From JAXMDT01 sp046348685 (GTDB taxonomy: Bacteria > Pseudomonadota > Alphaproteobacteria > Rickettsiales > UBA998), in assembly GCA_046348685.1 (NCBI GenBank), contig JAXMDT010000001.1, forward strand, positions 186,001 to 250,000: a stretch of 64,000 nt of DNA, written 5' to 3'. Position numbers and translations under genes: made by a program. A model generated the notes under the pieces. The model saw only the letters and a list, made by a program, of their open reading frames with translations. It searched no databases and had not been told where the DNA came from. Below are positions 27,550 through 35,596 of this stretch, in pieces (the stretch's first letter is position 1; every line of letters starts with the position of its first letter).

Positions 27550-27849
27550 TTATTCCTCAGACTGTTCGATTTCATCCCATTCCGAATCATGCAATGTACG
27601 TCCTGCCCCTGGGTCACGATCATTACCGCCTAGCAGTTCTTCCATATCGTTTTCGGTGCCCATACGAATGTTCGTGCCTGTTTCACGGCGAATCGTTTCA
27701 ACCTCGTTCGTTGCTCCGGCTGAAGTCAGGGAATAGGTGCCAGCCCCATTATTAACTAGCGAATCAACATCGATATCGCTATCTGAAACCGCACTGTCCA
27801 GCGCATCGGTATTTTGCGTTTTTTCATATATATTATAATGTCTTCTCAT
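27550..27849 (-). CDS. Small acidic hypothetical protein (99 aa)
   Basis: ATG with AAGGAGGAG six bases upstream, a very strong site. The product is strongly acidic in both halves (DSDIDVDSLVNNG, TENDMEELLGGNDRDPGAG) with no signal peptide or membrane helix and no family that I recognise. It converges on fabI, with three bases between stops. An inverted repeat (27869-27882) lies just upstream of the ribosome site and may control it. Confidence 0.6.
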   Translation of the reverse strand: MRRHYNIYEKTQNTDALDSAVSDSDIDVDSLVNNGAGTYSLTSAGATNEVETIRRETGTNIRMGTENDMEELLGGNDRDPGAGRTLHDSEWDEIEQSEE

Positions 27850-27868
27850 AATTGCTCCTCCTTGTTTG

Positions 27869-27882
27869 GTTAATTGATTAAC
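27869..27882. promoter_or_regulatory. Inverted repeat GTTAAT-TG-ATTAAC, possible operator
   Basis: Perfect 6-bp half sites two bases apart, 20 bases upstream of the small acidic gene and about 110 bases upstream of aroC. The halves resemble those of the repeat at 19683-19703, but the TTAA boxes here are only four bases apart, so it is not a CtrA box. Confidence 0.3.
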
Positions 27883-27991
27883 AAATCATCTCAAAACACT
27901 AATAAGAACGCGCTGTGGAAAAACGTAACACGCGTAAGCCATTAATAAGGAAAGCCTTGCGCAGAGCGAATTTCGATGACAAATCATAGAT

Positions 27992-29065
27992 ATGACTGTC
28001 AATAGCTTCGGGCGCATTTTTCGGTTTACGACATGGGGTGAAAGTCATGGCGAGGCAATCGGCTGTGTCGTCGACGGCGTGCCATCGCTTATTCCATTAT
28101 CCGAAAAGGACATTCAGCCTTATCTGGACAAACGTCGTCCCGGGCAGTCTAAATACACTACCCAGAGGCAGGAACCTGACACGGTGAAAATTCTCTCCGG
28201 CGTCTTTGAAGGAAAAACAACCGGCACACCGATTTCACTCATTATTTATAATCAGGATCAAAAGTCTAAAGATTATTCTGAAATTGCCACTACTTTTCGT
28301 CCCGGGCACGCCGATTACACCTATTGGAAAAAATACGGTATCCGTGATTATCGCGGCGGCGGACGTTCCAGCGCACGCGAAACTGCCATGCGCGTGGCTG
28401 CCGGCGCAATTGCGCTGAAAATACTCAAAGCGGAAGGCATCAGCGTGCACGGCGCTGTTATTCAGATTGGAAAGAAAAAGATTCATCGGGACAACTGGAA
28501 CTGGAAACAGGTCTCGAAGAATCCATTTTTTTGTCCGGATGATTCGGTTGTCGAAGAATGGGAAAAATATTTGCTTTCCATCCGTAAAAAAGGTTCTTCC
28601 GTCGGTGCTGTTATTGAAGTTGTGGCTGATGGCGTGCCGCCGGGCCTCGGTGCGCCGATTTATGGTAAGCTCGATGCTGACCTGGCGGCGGCGATGATGA
28701 GCATAAACGCGGTAAAAGGCGTGGAGATCGGCGATGGATTTGCCACAGCCAGCCTGCAAGGTGAAGAGAATGCCGATGAAATGCGCATGAAGAATGGAAA
28801 GGTTATTTTCAAAAACAATCACGCAGGTGGCGTGTGGGGAGGAATTTCCAGCGGTCAACCCATCGTCGTCCGTTTTGCAGTGAAACCGACAAGCTCGATT
28901 TTGATTCCGGTCGATACGATTGATATTCACGGTAAAAATACACAGGTCATTACAAAAGGCCGCCATGACCCATGTGTGGGCATACGTGCCGTACCGATCG
29001 GTGAGGCAATGATGGCTTGCGTGCTGGCGGATCACCTGTTGCTGAATAAAGCCTACCAGCGATAA
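27992..29065 (+). CDS. aroC: Chorismate synthase
   Basis: 357 residues. FMN-dependent conversion of 5-enolpyruvylshikimate-3-phosphate to chorismate, the last common step to aromatic amino acids and folate. Signatures: [55 protein letters not shown], and C-terminal [18 protein letters not shown]. Complete at both ends. No other aro genes adjoin it. The start lacks a good Shine-Dalgarno, but the N-terminal motif begins directly after it. Confidence 0.97.
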   Translation: MTVNSFGRIFRFTTWGESHGEAIGCVVDGVPSLIPLSEKDIQPYLDKRRPGQSKYTTQRQEPDTVKILSGVFEGKTTGTPISLIIYNQDQKSKDYSEIATTFRPGHADYTYWKKYGIRDYRGGGRSSARETAMRVAAGAIALKILKAEGISVHGAVIQIGKKKIHRDNWNWKQVSKNPFFCPDDSVVEEWEKYLLSIRKKGSSVGAVIEVVADGVPPGLGAPIYGKLDADLAAAMMSINAVKGVEIGDGFATASLQGEENADEMRMKNGKVIFKNNHAGGVWGGISSGQPIVVRFAVKPTSSILIPVDTIDIHGKNTQVITKGRHDPCVGIRAVPIGEAMMACVLADHLLLNKAYQR

Positions 29066-29099
29066 TATTTACTTATATTAATCAATGCGCTGTCATTTT

Positions 29100-29128
29100 T
29101 TGGTAATATACATGAGCTATGCTATAAT
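29100..29128 (+). promoter_or_regulatory. Strong promoter of the DUF2610-like gene
   Basis: TTGGTA (29100-29105), a 17-base spacer and TATAAT (29123-29128) preceded by an extended -10 TG. The predicted start point leaves a leader of about 14 bases before the ATG at 29149. Confidence 0.7.
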
Positions 29129-29148
29129 GAGTGACATTAGAGGCAATC

Positions 29149-29442
29149 ATGAAGCGTTTTACCATTACCTGTGATTTCGGCGGCGTGAAGCACCCGTTTC
29201 ATGTTTATATCGGTGAACCGCATCCGAAAAAACACCCGCTGCAATTCCAGGCATGGTGGCTTTCCTCGGAACGAGGCGGCACGATTCCCCAAGAAGTAAT
29301 GGATAGCTTCGAGAAGCTTTACAAAATATCGAAAGAAAATAACGTCTCCTTTGAAGATCTCTGCGTTTACGCATTAGGCAACGCATCAGGAGAAGGCGGC
29401 AATGCAACCGGCGGTGCGCCGGCGCCGGCAACCAATGGCTAA
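29149..29442 (+). CDS. DUF2610-like protein
   Basis: 97 residues beginning MKRFTITCDFGGVKHPFHVY, with HPLQFQAWWLSSERGGTIPQ and MDSFEKLYKI..FEDLCVYALG. This matches a short domain (DUF2610, as I recall it) known mainly from Rickettsiales and relatives; function unknown. The Ala/Gly/Pro-rich tail is not part of the core. Start set at 29149 for its AGAGG site; a GTG at 29131 is less likely. It overlaps the next gene by eight bases, so the two are a translationally coupled pair driven by the strong promoter at 29100. Confidence 0.75.
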   Translation: MKRFTITCDFGGVKHPFHVYIGEPHPKKHPLQFQAWWLSSERGGTIPQEVMDSFEKLYKISKENNVSFEDLCVYALGNASGEGGNATGGAPAPATNG

Positions 29443-30880
29443 TGAGCCCACGCGCGGCCCTGAATCCTCACTTTCGGATGAAGATAAAGCCGAGCTTTTA
29501 AGACAATACAACGAAACCAAAACGGAGCAAAAAGCGCCTGTCGAAAGCATGCCTGAATATGGTGATGTCGAGGCGCTCAGCAAAGAAACCAAGGATGAGG
29601 CAATTGCGATAGCCCGCGATATCCTCGAAAAGCTCAAACTGGTTTATGAAAACATTGATCTTTTTGAGCTGATGACGTTGGCTGAGGATGATATTCTCGA
29701 TGATTTTGCTCAAGACGTGAGCGACCTCAAAACACTGTTTGAATTTCAGGTCGATCAGGCGCTGCTGGTCGATCCTACAATCAGTCACGATCCGGAAGTT
29801 GCCCTTGCAAGCGATGCACTTGGCATGATGTCGGCAGTATCCCGTGCCCATGCTAAAAAGAAATCCAAGGAAATTAATGAAGAAATGCTGGCATTCACCG
29901 TACAGCAGGAAATTATGCGTGCTCAGCAGCAAAGTCCGGAGCTCAAAGGCAAAACGGTGGATAAGCTGGCGGAAGACGTGGAGCGCGGGCTAAATAAAAT
30001 TCAGCAGAAGACACGGGATGCACAGCGCAATATGACGCCGGAAGATCTGGATATCAGATTGGAGCGGGGACTTGAAAGCAGAGGTGTTTCCCCGGAACAA
30101 AGCCAAGCCCAAAAACAACAGCAGCAACAGCAGTCGCAGCAACAGCAGGCTTCACAGGCGCGTCAAATGTCGCAGGCACTGCGATCCATACAGCAAGCCC
30201 AACCAGGACAACAGGCTTCCGGGCAGTTGCAACAACAGGCAAAACGCGCTTCCCAAAGCGGACAAGTATTGGATGTGGTGCGCCGTCGGCTGCAGCAGCT
30301 TCGAAACCAACCGCAACAAGGGCAATCAGGTCATCAGCAGACCGGTCAGCAACAGCAACAAAGTGCAAGACGCTCACAGCAACAGGCACAGCAGATTCAG
30401 CGGCTGCAATCATGGCAGCAACAGCAGCAGTTATTGCGCCGCCAGATTCAGCGCCGCCAGCAATTGGCACAAGACCTGACGCGTATCCGGGCTGTGCAGA
30501 AGGCAGCGACCGCTTTCAGCCAGGCGCGGATGCAAGCGGCTAAGTACCGTGCGGATCACGACGATCACGATCACGATGGTCATCAGGATCACCATGACGA
30601 CCACCATCACGACGACCACCATCAGGAAGCGCCATTACTGAAACCATCTTCTTTCTCTTTAAAGAAACACGGAACGAAAAATGATCTTTCCAAAATGCTG
30701 GCGGGCGCTGACCTAAGCGCACTCAAACAGAATCTGTCCACCGTAGATCCAGAAAAAAATGTCGTTGGCCCGCGCAATGCCAAGGATACGATCCGTGACA
30801 TTCAGGGGAAGCAAACAGGCCAAGCGCCTGACGATCTGCCGCCTGTGCCGCCGAAAAAAGGTCCTTTAGTCGGAATGTAG
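29435..30880 (+). CDS. Gln-rich, His/Asp-rich protein of unknown function
   Basis: About 481 residues. Acidic, helical N-terminal third (to about 180), with no signal peptide or membrane helix. Then a Gln-rich segment (coded by 30100-30470) of CAG/CAA runs with interspersed Arg and Ser, a His/Asp cluster (coded by 30551-30626; DHDDHDHDGHQDHHDD) fit to bind metal ions, and a basic Pro-rich tail (PPVPPKKGPLVGM). I do not recognise it. It is coupled to the DUF2610-like gene and converges on the type IV secretion cluster with 15 bases between stops, so a link with secretion is a reasonable guess only. The disordered layout would suit a secreted effector or scaffold. Confidence 0.75.
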   Translation: MANEPTRGPESSLSDEDKAELLRQYNETKTEQKAPVESMPEYGDVEALSKETKDEAIAIARDILEKLKLVYENIDLFELMTLAEDDILDDFAQDVSDLKTLFEFQVDQALLVDPTISHDPEVALASDALGMMSAVSRAHAKKKSKEINEEMLAFTVQQEIMRAQQQSPELKGKTVDKLAEDVERGLNKIQQKTRDAQRNMTPEDLDIRLERGLESRGVSPEQSQAQKQQQQQQSQQQQASQARQMSQALRSIQQAQPGQQASGQLQQQAKRASQSGQVLDVVRRRLQQLRNQPQQGQSGHQQTGQQQQQSARRSQQQAQQIQRLQSWQQQQQLLRRQIQRRQQLAQDLTRIRAVQKAATAFSQARMQAAKYRADHDDHDHDGHQDHHDDHHHDDHHQEAPLLKPSSFSLKKHGTKNDLSKMLAGADLSALKQNLSTVDPEKNVVGPRNAKDTIRDIQGKQTGQAPDDLPPVPPKKGPLVGM

Positions 30881-30895
30881 TTGAGAAGCTAAAAA

Positions 30896-31045
30896 CTAGC
30901 TTAGCCACCACGCATTAACATCGCGGTGAGGGCCGCATGGACTGCCTTCAATGCCAACGCAAGGGCTTTTTAAATCCTCTCGCGTACCTTGTGTGCAGCC
31001 GGTAACCGCTAAAAGCACTGATAAAACGATAAAGACTTTTTTCAT
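30896..31045 (-). CDS. Small lipoprotein ending the type IV secretion operon (VirB7-like candidate)
   Basis: 49 residues. Signal peptide and lipobox AVTGC (Cys at 17), then a short mature part containing SPCVGIEGSPCGPHRDVNAW. The paired SPC/PC cysteines followed by R-x-VN recall small lipoproteins next to rickettsial vir genes, and VirB7 is generally a tiny lipoprotein. Its AGGAG ribosome site overlaps the stop of the upstream virB6 gene, so it is the last gene of that operon. The length is below many gene finders' cut-off. VirB7 identity is inference. Confidence 0.65.
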   Translation of the reverse strand: MKKVFIVLSVLLAVTGCTQGTREDLKSPCVGIEGSPCGPHRDVNAWWLS

Positions 31046-31054
31046 ACAGTTCTC

Positions 31055-32497
31055 CTACTTTTTGCCGCCGCCGAGTAGCCCTTTCGGACCGCCGCCGCTG
31101 ACCATGCTTTGAATGCCGCCGCCGACCGACCCAAGCGAAGCGCCGAACCCGCCAGCCAAATCAATCGCCACAGCAACAATAACGTCGGATATTTTATACA
31201 TCAGGTAGCATAGTAGCAAGAAAATCAGGATTTTCACCGGATCCATCGGGAATTTTTTATTGGGCGGTTCCGGACATGCGACTTTGTCAACAGGGCCATC
31301 CCAGGTCCATGCGCCGGCATAGGGCTCAACCGGGCCCGTCGCCGTTTTTTTACAGCCAAATTTCCACGAATTAATATCAATCGGTGCATTGCCCTGTTGG
31401 GCGCTCGCTACGTAGCATAGATGCACATCATCGGTAGGAAGCAAGTCGCTCGCCGCCGATTTTATCAATAATCCGAAGAAGGCTAAAAACGTGAAAAGAA
31501 GGATAGGTTGCAGGCTGTAGCTGATAACCTGTCCCAACCACGCGTAAAAAAGCCCGCGTGTTTTTTCGAATAGCAGAAACGCAATAAAGATTGGGGCAAT
31601 GCCGAAAAGCAGGGCCTTGGCAACGAGGGACAAGGCATACACCTGCATGGCGCGGACGAGCACCATGAAAAATGCAAAGATCGACATAATCAGCGCGGCA
31701 ACAATGATGATCCCGTAAGGACGCGTTGAAAAGGCACCTAAAATAGTAACGAACATGCGCGGTGAAAATATGATTTTTACGGATTCATCGAGCACCTGAA
31801 ACGGGCAACCAACGTTATAAGGTAGGTAATCATGTAGGTATCCGTAAAGCGTGCAGGGATTGGTATATGCGGCCGCCGGATTGCCGGAGGCAATGTTAAC
31901 CATCAGCATGATGATTTCATTCGTGCCTTGGTTAAAGAAATTGATGACATAATTGCTGAAGAAACCCCAACCCCCGGTATCGCCCAGGTTGAAGTCGAAA
32001 AAGCCGAAGCCCAGCAATGTTGATAATAATCCGGAAGGTTCAATTAACACCAGGATAAGGCCAATTTTAAACAGGCGGATAAATGCATCGAGCAGCGTCG
32101 CCTGCACGAAACCGAAGATAAGCCCAACTCCATAGAAGATGATATACAGCGTCAGACAGGCGGAAATTATATCCAAAAATGTGAAGCTGAACGAAAGAGG
32201 GCTGGCGGCAGTAATGGTTGTAAATATCTGACGGGAGGTTTTGGCAATAGCGATCGCAACGGCGTTGATCGCTTCTTCCATGATGCCTTTGGCACGATCC
32301 GTCACGCTGCCTATTTTGCCGAGGAAGCTATTGTCAAAGCTAAAACAGGGATTATCTGTGCAAATAGCCGCGCCGATATTGACATTGCATGGCGTTGCAG
32401 CTGCGTGAGCATCTCCAGTCGATGTCAGCATGAATGTGAACATCACCGTAAAGACGATCATCAAATATTTAATATGCCGGACAGGAATATATGTCAT
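31055..32497 (-). CDS. virB6: VirB6/TrbL-family channel protein (third copy)
   Basis: 480 residues. A signal-like N-terminal helix ending ..TSTGDAHAA is followed by a Cys-containing periplasmic stretch, then six or so membrane helices (LDIISACLTLYIIFYGVGLI, FKIGLILVLIEPSG, MFVTILGAFS...). A glycine-rich tail (GGFGASLGSVGGGIQSMVSG) ends the protein. VirB6 proteins form part of the inner-membrane channel of type IV secretion systems. Rickettsiales carry several diverged virB6 copies after virB4, as here; sequence similarity between the three copies is low but topology matches. Confidence 0.88.
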   Translation of the reverse strand: MTYIPVRHIKYLMIVFTVMFTFMLTSTGDAHAAATPCNVNIGAAICTDNPCFSFDNSFLGKIGSVTDRAKGIMEEAINAVAIAIAKTSRQIFTTITAASPLSFSFTFLDIISACLTLYIIFYGVGLIFGFVQATLLDAFIRLFKIGLILVLIEPSGLLSTLLGFGFFDFNLGDTGGWGFFSNYVINFFNQGTNEIIMLMVNIASGNPAAAYTNPCTLYGYLHDYLPYNVGCPFQVLDESVKIIFSPRMFVTILGAFSTRPYGIIIVAALIMSIFAFFMVLVRAMQVYALSLVAKALLFGIAPIFIAFLLFEKTRGLFYAWLGQVISYSLQPILLFTFLAFFGLLIKSAASDLLPTDDVHLCYVASAQQGNAPIDINSWKFGCKKTATGPVEPYAGAWTWDGPVDKVACPEPPNKKFPMDPVKILIFLLLCYLMYKISDVIVAVAIDLAGGFGASLGSVGGGIQSMVSGGGPKGLLGGGKK

Positions 32498-32505
32498 ACG
32501 CGTTC

Positions 32506-33978
32506 CTAAGGTGATGGTGTTCGATTGCCGACAAGGCTACGGAAACTGAAATTCGATCCAGTCATATTACTGATATATCCTTCGCTTTGCCGCATGTTGT
32601 TGGAGACGGTGCTTTCAATACCCATGCTGTTCGCCGCAGCCGAGGTAAGAGCTTGACCTCCGCCTGCAAGATTTCCAGCGATATCCGGTACGAGTTTCAT
32701 CATGGTCAGCATCAGGTAACCGGCGAATAGTATCTGCAGCAGGCTGAACCCGATTTCCCAAAGTCTTTGCTGCTGCTCGGGGCCGAAGTCCAGGCCGGCG
32801 CATTCAGGAAGAAATGTTGCTAAATCGTTCTGACCTGAACGAATGGGACTTAATGGATCACCATCCGTCATCTTATCAAGGTAATCTGGAATATTTTGGT
32901 AAAAGCTTGTGTCCGTAAACGAAGTCAGCTTGAAACAGCGGGCCGACAGTTCATAATAGTTTGCCGGATTTTGAGGGCCACCGGCGCGGGGCGATCCGTC
33001 TACGTTGTAGGTGCCCTTTAAAACGTTAGCCAGTGAGCTGGGGTTGCTTTCGTTTACAATAAAGTAATCAAAAATATTGGCCGCCATCGACAGAAAAGCA
33101 AACAATACAAGCGGCGTAATGAAGGAATTGAGGACATAACCCAGCCATGCTTTGAAAACATCAAAATTTTGAAGCACGGATTGTGGAAGCAGCACCAATG
33201 GTATAACCATTGGTGAAATAATAATCATGACGGCAAGCGTGATGTAAGCCAGAAAATAAATATACACGCAGCGCAGAACAAACATGATCAGCGAAATCAG
33301 CATGAAAATGCCGATGAAAAAAACCATGATGCCAATAGAGCCACTGAAAAGAGTGGATCCTATAAGTCCGAAAATAGCACCGGACATGGCAATACCGGGA
33401 CCAAACCCAATGATTTCGCCGACGAGACAGTCTACTTTGGCCCAGGCCGCGATATTGGGGCTTAATAGTGCCGCGAAGCCGACCAGATTGCAGCCTTTTC
33501 CAGCGGCTGGGGGGGTGCTTATTTCAAGGGCCTGGGAAATAAAGCCCACGGTATCCTCAATAGTGTTAAACGCCGCTTCACCCCATCCGCCAAAGTTATA
33601 ACAGAAGGTAAGTACAAGGCCTATTTTGATAAGCAGCATCAGCGCTTCCGCTTTCAGCTCCCGTGCCTGCGAAACAAGCTTAATGCCGAATAAGATGATC
33701 ACCAGGGTGATAAGCGCAAACGTAACAGGTAGAAAAAAATCGGATGTGTATTCAAGAAAATAAAGGGCAACATCGCGTATATAGGATTGTATGCATTGTA
33801 CGACCCGCACGGTGTAAAAAGAGCCGCCAACATTGTACACCGTGCAATCGATTACCCGATCGCCAATGCGGAACTGCCAAGGTACAAATCCGGCGGCCTC
33901 CGCTGTGCCGGGCAAAAATAAAAAAGCCAGAATAAGCCCTAGAAAGACTATGCAATAATGTTTTCCCCGGCTCCGCAT
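32506..33978 (-). CDS. virB6: VirB6/TrbL-family channel protein (second copy)
   Basis: 490 residues. Signal-like N-terminus (begins MRSRGKHYCIVFLGLILAFL, ends PGTAEAAG), a periplasmic segment with Cys, then helices FFLPVTFALITLVIILFGIK, ALMLLIKIGLVLTFCYNFGG and a core of long hydrophobic segments. The ATG at 33978 has AGGTGA six bases upstream and sits five bases after the previous stop; the open frame extends to 34131 inside the upstream gene, which is unlikely. Inner-membrane component of the secretion channel. Nine bases separate it from the third copy. Confidence 0.88.
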   Translation of the reverse strand: MRSRGKHYCIVFLGLILAFLFLPGTAEAAGFVPWQFRIGDRVIDCTVYNVGGSFYTVRVVQCIQSYIRDVALYFLEYTSDFFLPVTFALITLVIILFGIKLVSQARELKAEALMLLIKIGLVLTFCYNFGGWGEAAFNTIEDTVGFISQALEISTPPAAGKGCNLVGFAALLSPNIAAWAKVDCLVGEIIGFGPGIAMSGAIFGLIGSTLFSGSIGIMVFFIGIFMLISLIMFVLRCVYIYFLAYITLAVMIIISPMVIPLVLLPQSVLQNFDVFKAWLGYVLNSFITPLVLFAFLSMAANIFDYFIVNESNPSSLANVLKGTYNVDGSPRAGGPQNPANYYELSARCFKLTSFTDTSFYQNIPDYLDKMTDGDPLSPIRSGQNDLATFLPECAGLDFGPEQQQRLWEIGFSLLQILFAGYLMLTMMKLVPDIAGNLAGGGQALTSAAANSMGIESTVSNNMRQSEGYISNMTGSNFSFRSLVGNRTPSP

Positions 33979-33982
33979 ACTG

Positions 33983-35596
33983 TCACCTGAAACCCAGTTT
34001 TCCTTCGATTCCGCGGCCCAGACTTCCAACGGCGCTGGATGCCGCACCGGTGCCGGGCAAGTCATAACCGGCCTGGGCAACTCCCGAAGTAGATGTAATG
34101 TTGCGATCCCCGCCTGATCCAAGCGTACCAATGATTTGAGGCAAATAAGTCATGAACGTGTTGAATACGAATATGGATAAAGCAGCCATGATCATGGCTG
34201 CTGCTACGTTATATTGAACGTTTTCCGTCATGTCAGCCTTGTACGATCGAAACGGTGGATTCCGCAGTTCGCCAACCTTTTGCCAGTTGATGGCCTTCAT
34301 ATCTATGCCCTTCGCAATATTGCTGACAGCGTCGGTAGTTGCCGGTGCATCGACAAGGCAAGGTATGTTGGCAAGGGCGCCTTGGTCTGCCATTGGGCCC
34401 GTACAAGGCGATTGCGTGTTGTAGACCGATGAATCGAGAAAATAATCAAAGTTACTTCGATTCAGATCGTACATATTGTTATCAGCCAGGTATTTTTGGA
34501 GATTGAAATCTCTTTTTTCCGATTCCTTGCCGGCAATCGTATACATAAGAGAACCGTACCCGTTTGTGCCTTCTGTTCCAGAAAACATGATCACGTCGAA
34601 AACCGTCATGAGAAGGCTTAGAAAACCAAACATCAAGACAGGCTGTATGATATATCCAATTCCCGTGATCACCCACTTTTTGAACATCTCTTTGATGACC
34701 TGGTTGTCAAAAAGAATAAGAGGTATAAACAACATCCCCATTAAACAAAGGATCGTAATCATTATGAAGGATAGTAGGTAAAGCTGTACGCAGCGCAACA
34801 CGCAGAGCACCAGCGTGATACAGATGACCATGCCGATTGCAAAAATAATGAATCCCCATAAGCCCGATGCCAGCGCATAGATGAAGAACGCCGTTAATCC
34901 TTGCGACAGGCGAATGTCATAGCGGCCTGTCGCATTATCATGACTGAGGCCGATAACGCCGTCGACAATGCAGTCCATGCGTGCCCAAAACGGCCAGTGC
35001 GAGCCGGAAAAATCGAGGGCGTTAAAAACAAACAGTGCTCCAGGATTGAACTCACATCGGAGCTTGGCGATCGGACTGGCATGGGAACCCCCAATATAAG
35101 CGAACTGGGTTACCTCATAGAGCAAATTGTCCATGATCGTTGTCATCACTTCAAATACGTCATCGAGACTGGTGGTGAAATAAATGACGCAGGCAAGCTT
35201 CAGCGCCATCAACATGCAGCTTCGTGCTACATTGTCCATGGCCCCAGCAAGCGCACGTACTCCAAAAAGAATGATAGAAAGGGTCAAAGCCGCATAAACG
35301 ATGGGCTCGAAGAAGGGATACATATTGTAAAGGAAGTAAGAAAAGACGCGTGTCACCGTCATGCGCGTACAAAGGACAAACCTTTCGATTAATCCATGAT
35401 CCGTATCTTCTTTGCAAGTATTGCTCCAAAAATCAAAGACGCCATCACCGTCAGCGTCAAAATAGCCCATTATATCAAAAGGCAACGCGGCATAAGGATT
35501 AGCGGCGTGTGCCGATATCGGGGTGAGAAAGAGGGTAGCGAAAACAGCTAGTAAAATAAAACATAAAGCTAGGCGTGCATTGCTACGCTCAGGCAC
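33983..35596 (-). CDS. virB6: VirB6/TrbL-family channel protein (first copy)
   Basis: 537 residues from a GTG with AGAGG seven bases upstream, overlapping the virB4 stop by eight bases. Signal-like N-terminus (LALCFILLAVFATLFLTPIS, AHAA), a periplasmic segment with YFDADGDGVFDFW resembling a calcium-binding loop, Cys residues, then the VirB6 helices (EPIVYAALTLSIILFGVRAL and following). The C-terminus is Gly/Ser-rich (GTLGSGGDRNITSTSG). First of three tandem copies. Confidence 0.88.
   Translation of the reverse strand: MPERSNARLALCFILLAVFATLFLTPISAHAANPYAALPFDIMGYFDADGDGVFDFWSNTCKEDTDHGLIERFVLCTRMTVTRVFSYFLYNMYPFFEPIVYAALTLSIILFGVRALAGAMDNVARSCMLMALKLACVIYFTTSLDDVFEVMTTIMDNLLYEVTQFAYIGGSHASPIAKLRCEFNPGALFVFNALDFSGSHWPFWARMDCIVDGVIGLSHDNATGRYDIRLSQGLTAFFIYALASGLWGFIIFAIGMVICITLVLCVLRCVQLYLLSFIMITILCLMGMLFIPLILFDNQVIKEMFKKWVITGIGYIIQPVLMFGFLSLLMTVFDVIMFSGTEGTNGYGSLMYTIAGKESEKRDFNLQKYLADNNMYDLNRSNFDYFLDSSVYNTQSPCTGPMADQGALANIPCLVDAPATTDAVSNIAKGIDMKAINWQKVGELRNPPFRSYKADMTENVQYNVAAAMIMAALSIFVFNTFMTYLPQIIGTLGSGGDRNITSTSGVAQAGYDLPGTGAASSAVGSLGRGIEGKLGFR

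Noticed and set aside
30054..30470. Alanine/valine-rich minus-strand frame opposite the Gln-rich gene
   Set aside because: It is the mirror of CAG/CAA-rich coding sequence; the composition is explained by the repeat and the plus-strand gene has promoter and coupling support.
30100..30470. CAG/CAA-rich stretch as a microsatellite or CRISPR-like repeat
   Set aside because: No constant unit or spacing; codons alternate CAG and CAA as expected of selected poly-Gln coding rather than a DNA repeat array.
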